NCBI GenBank assembly: GCA_028752905.1 | Contig: JAQNBH010000005.1 | Span: 7,109,829 to 7,173,828 of the forward strand | Length of the DNA stretch: 64,000 nt | Source of the DNA: Cladorhizidae sp. MBARI D1340-BT2 | Lineage: Eukaryota > Porifera > Demospongiae > Poecilosclerida > Cladorhizidae | Reading direction: 5' to 3' | Shown here: positions 60,701-64,000 of the stretch, in pieces | How the letters are laid out: every line of letters starts with the position of its first letter | Numbering within the stretch: the stretch's first letter is position 1 | Translations under genes and position numbers: made by a program | The notes under the pieces: generated by a model | The model's input: the letters and a program-made list of their open reading frames with translations, nothing else | Database searches by the model: none | Told to the model about the DNA's origin: nothing

Positions 60701-63700
60701 CATAGCAACTATGAGTGTACATAGAGTATAGGGTTGTACTTCCACTCAGGTAAGTACAGCAACTATGAGTGTACATAGAGTATAGGGTTGTACTTCCACT
60801 CAGGTAAGTACAGCAACTATGAGTGCACATAGAGTATAGGGTTGTACTTCCACTCAGGTAAGTACAGCAACTATGAGTGCACATAGAGTATAGGGTTGTA
60901 CTTCCACTCAGGTAAGCATAGCAACTATGAGTGTACATAGAGTATAGGGTTGTACTTCCACTCAGGTAAGCATAGCAACTATGAGTGTACATAGAGTATA
61001 GGGTTGTACTTCCACTCAGGTAAGCATAGCAACTATGAGTGTACATAGAGTATAGGGTTGTACTTCCACTCAGGTAAGCATAGCAACTATGAGTGTACAT
61101 AGAGTATAGGGTTGTACTTCCACTCAGGTAAGTACAGCAACTATGAGTGTACATAGAGTATAGGGTTGTACTTCCACTCAGGTAAGCATAGCAACTATGA
61201 GTGCACATAGAGTATAGGGTTGTACTTCCACTCAGGTAAGTACAGCAACTATGAGTGTACATAGAGTATAGGGTTGTACTTCCACTCAGGTAAGCACAGC
61301 AACTATGAGTGTACATAGAGTATAGGGTTGTACTTCCACTCAGGTAAGCATAGCAACTATGAGTGTACATAGAGTATAGGGTTGTACTTCCACTCAGGTA
61401 AGTACAGCAACTATGAGTGTACATAGAGTATAGGGTTGTACTTCCACTCAGGTAAGCATAGCAACTATGAGTGTACATAGAGTATAGGGTTGTACTTCCA
61501 CTCAGGTAAGCACAGCAACTATGAGTGTACATAGAGTATAGGGTTGTACTTCCACTCAGGTAAGCATAGCAACTATGAGTGTACATAGAGTATAGGGTTG
61601 TACTTCCACTCAGGTAAGTACAGCAACTATGAGTGTACATAGAGTATAGGGTTGTACTTCCACTCAGGTAAGCATAGCAACTATGAGTGTACATAGAGTA
61701 TAGGGTTGTACTTCCACTCAGGTAAGCATAGCAACTATGAGTGCACATAGAGTATAGGGTTGTACTTCCACTCAGGTAAGTACAGCAACTATGAGTGTAC
61801 ATAGAGTATAGGGTTGTACTTCCACTCAGGTAAGTACAGCAACTATGAGTGTACATAGAGTATAGGGTTGTACTTCCACTCAGGTAAGCATAGCAACTAT
61901 GAGTGTACATAGAGTATAGGGTTGTACTTCCACTCAGGTAAGCATAGCAACTATGAGTGTACATAGAGTATAGGGTTGTACTTCCACTCAGGTAAGCATA
62001 GCAACTATGAGTGCACATAGAGTATAGGGTTGTACTTCCACTCAGGTAAGCATAGCAACTATGAGTGTACATAGAGTATAGGGTTGTACTTCCACTCAGG
62101 TAAGCACAGCAACTATGAGTGCACATAGAGTATAGGGTTGTACTTCCACTCAGGTAAGCATAGCAACTATGAGTGCACATAGAGTATAGGGTTGTACTTC
62201 CACTCAGGTAAGCACATCAACTATGAGTGTACATAGAGTATAGGGTTGTACTTCCACTCAGGTAAGCATAGCAACTATGAGTGCACATAGAGTATAGGGT
62301 TGTACTTCCACTCAGGTAAGCACAGCAACTATGAGTGTACATAGAGTATAGGGTTGTACTTCCACTCAGGTAAGTACAGCAACTATGAGTGTACATAGAG
62401 TATAGGGTTGTACTTCCACTCAGGTAAGCATAGCAACTATGAGTGTACATAGAGTATAGGGTTGTACTTCCACTCAGGTAAGCATAGCAACTATGAGTGT
62501 ACATAGAGTATAGGGTTGTACTTCCACTCAGGTAAGCATAGCAACTATGAGTGTACATAGAGTATAGGGTTGTACTTCCACTCAGGTAAGTACAGCAACT
62601 ATGAGTGTACATAGAGTATAGGGTTGTACTTCCACTCAGGTAAGTACAGCAACTATGAGTGCACATAGAGTATAGGGTTGTACTTCCACTCAGGTAAGTA
62701 CAGCAACTATGAGTGCACATAGAGTATAGGGTTGTACTTCCACTCAGGTAAGCACAGCAACTATGAGTGTACATAGAGTATAGGGTTGTACTTCCACTCA
62801 GGTAAGTACAGCAACTATGAGTGCACATAGAGTATAGGGTTGTACTTCCACTCAGGTAAGCATAGCAACTATGAGTGTACATAGAGTATAGGGTTGTACT
62901 TCCACTCAGGTAAGTACAGCAACTATGAGTGTACATAGAGTATAGGGTTGTACTTCCACTCAGGTAAGCATAGCAACTATGAGTGCACATAGAGTATAGG
63001 GTTGTACTTCCACTCAGGTAAGCATAGCAACTATGAGTGCACATAGAGTATAGGGTTGTACTTCCACTCATAAGCATAGCAACTATGAGTGTACATAGAG
63101 TATAGGGTTGTACTTCCACTCAGGTAAGCATAGCAACTATGAGTGCACATAGAGTATAGGGTTGTACTTCCACTCAGGTAAGCATAGCAACTATGAGTGC
63201 ACATAGAGTATAGGGTTGTACTTCCACTCAGGTAAGCATAGCAACTATGAGTGTACATAGAGTATAGGGTTGTACTTCCACTCAGGTAAGCACAGCAACT
63301 ATGAGTGTACATAGAGTATAGGGTTGTACTTCCACTCAGGTAAGCATAGCAACTATGAGTGTACATAGAGTATAGGGTTGTACTTCCACTCAGGTAAGCA
63401 TAGCAACTATGAGTGCACATAGAGTATAGGGTTGTACTTCCACTCAGGTAAGCATAGCAACTATGAGTGCACATAGAGTATAGGGTTGTACTTCCACTCA
63501 GGTAAGTACAGCAACTATGAGTGTACATAGAGTATAGGGTTGTACTTCCACTCAGGTAAGCACAGCAACTATGAGTGCACATAGAGTATAGGGTTGTACT
63601 TCCACTCAGGTAAGTACAGCAACTATGAGTGTACATAGAGTATAGGGTTGTACTTCCACTCAGGTAAGCATAGCAACTATGAGTGTACATAGAGTATAGG

Positions 63701-64000
63701 GTTGTACTTCCACTCAGGTAAGCACAGCAACTATGAGTGCACATAGAGTATAGGGTTGTACTTCCACTCAGGTAAGCATAGCAACTATGAGTGTACATAG
63801 AGTATAGGGTTGTACTTCCACTCAGGTAAGCACAGCAACTATGAGTGTACATAGAGTATAGGGTTGTACTTCCACTCAGGTAAGTACAGCAACTATGAGT
63901 GCACATAGAGTATAGGGTTGTACTTCCACTCAGGTAAGCACAGCAACTATGAGTGCACATAGAGTATAGGGTTGTACTTCCACTCAGGTAAGTACAGCAA
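54722..64000 (+). repeat. 54-bp satellite array, block 3 (about 170 units, continues beyond window)
   Basis: The same monomer. Two 53-bp caggaag units with an altered gtatagtgttatac neighbour occur 110 bp apart (54912 and 55022). Two units carry an extra ta (gttgtatacttcc, near 56465 and 57007), and one lacks gg (63069). Rare markers shared with block 1 (gttgtactcccac, aagcattgc) recur at a distance of about 22.66-22.71 kb. Confidence 0.97.

Noticed and set aside
33142..63960. Series of very long - strand open frames with an 18-residue repeat as protein-coding genes
   Set aside because: The period of 54 is a multiple of three, variation is only amino-acid changing, frames end at single-base unit deletions, and there is no promoter, intron or non-repeat domain.
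32855..64000. Telomere-like sequence because of tagggttg in each unit
   Set aside because: There are no tandem TTAGGG repeats; the motif is isolated within a 54-bp unit.

Overview
The window is animal (metazoan) nuclear DNA. It has spliced genes with GT-AG introns, several DNA transposon families, a hammerhead ribozyme and about ten kinds of tandem repeat. The gene families and repeats fit a marine invertebrate such as a sponge or cnidarian, but I cannot name the organism from the sequence. No bacterial operons, rRNA genes or CRISPR arrays were seen.

Left part (1-8.9 kb): two convergent genes. On the + strand are the last four recognisable exons of a family X DNA polymerase, best matched to DNA polymerase lambda (3-212, 855-968, 5172-5219, 5637-5747). 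Its 4.2 kb second intron carries a 52-bp tandem array in which every unit ends in a strong 3' splice-site motif; about 50 bp further on lies a possible 54-nt in-frame cassette exon. On the - strand are the last four exons of a NEDD1-like gamma-tubulin adaptor (23653-23412, 21690-21506, 9230-9164, 8862-8755). Its splice phases join perfectly, and one intron is 12.3 kb long.

Middle (9.2-32.8 kb): the large NEDD1-like intron holds a hAT MITE, a broken hAT element with an exact 8-bp target duplication (13204-15569), a (TTA)n tract, a hammerhead ribozyme motif (16921-16963) and satellites of 30, 37, 59, 30, 50 and 70 bp. Upstream of the NEDD1-like exons (25.1-31.1 kb) is a nest of at least five terminal-inverted-repeat elements with TTAA or TTAA-like flanks. 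The innermost carries a Kolobok-like DDE transposase gene with a GC-AG intron and two homopolymer frameshifts.

Right part (32.85-64.0 kb): a 54-bp satellite of roughly 450 monomers that runs off the window. It is interrupted by two near-identical 3,438-bp hAT elements exactly 7,600 bp apart, so transposon and satellite were amplified together. Each full monomer carries on the + strand a 3' splice site fused directly to a 5' splice site (CTCAG|GTAAG), the layout of a recursive splice site. Long open frames on the - strand come from the 54-bp period and are judged non-coding.
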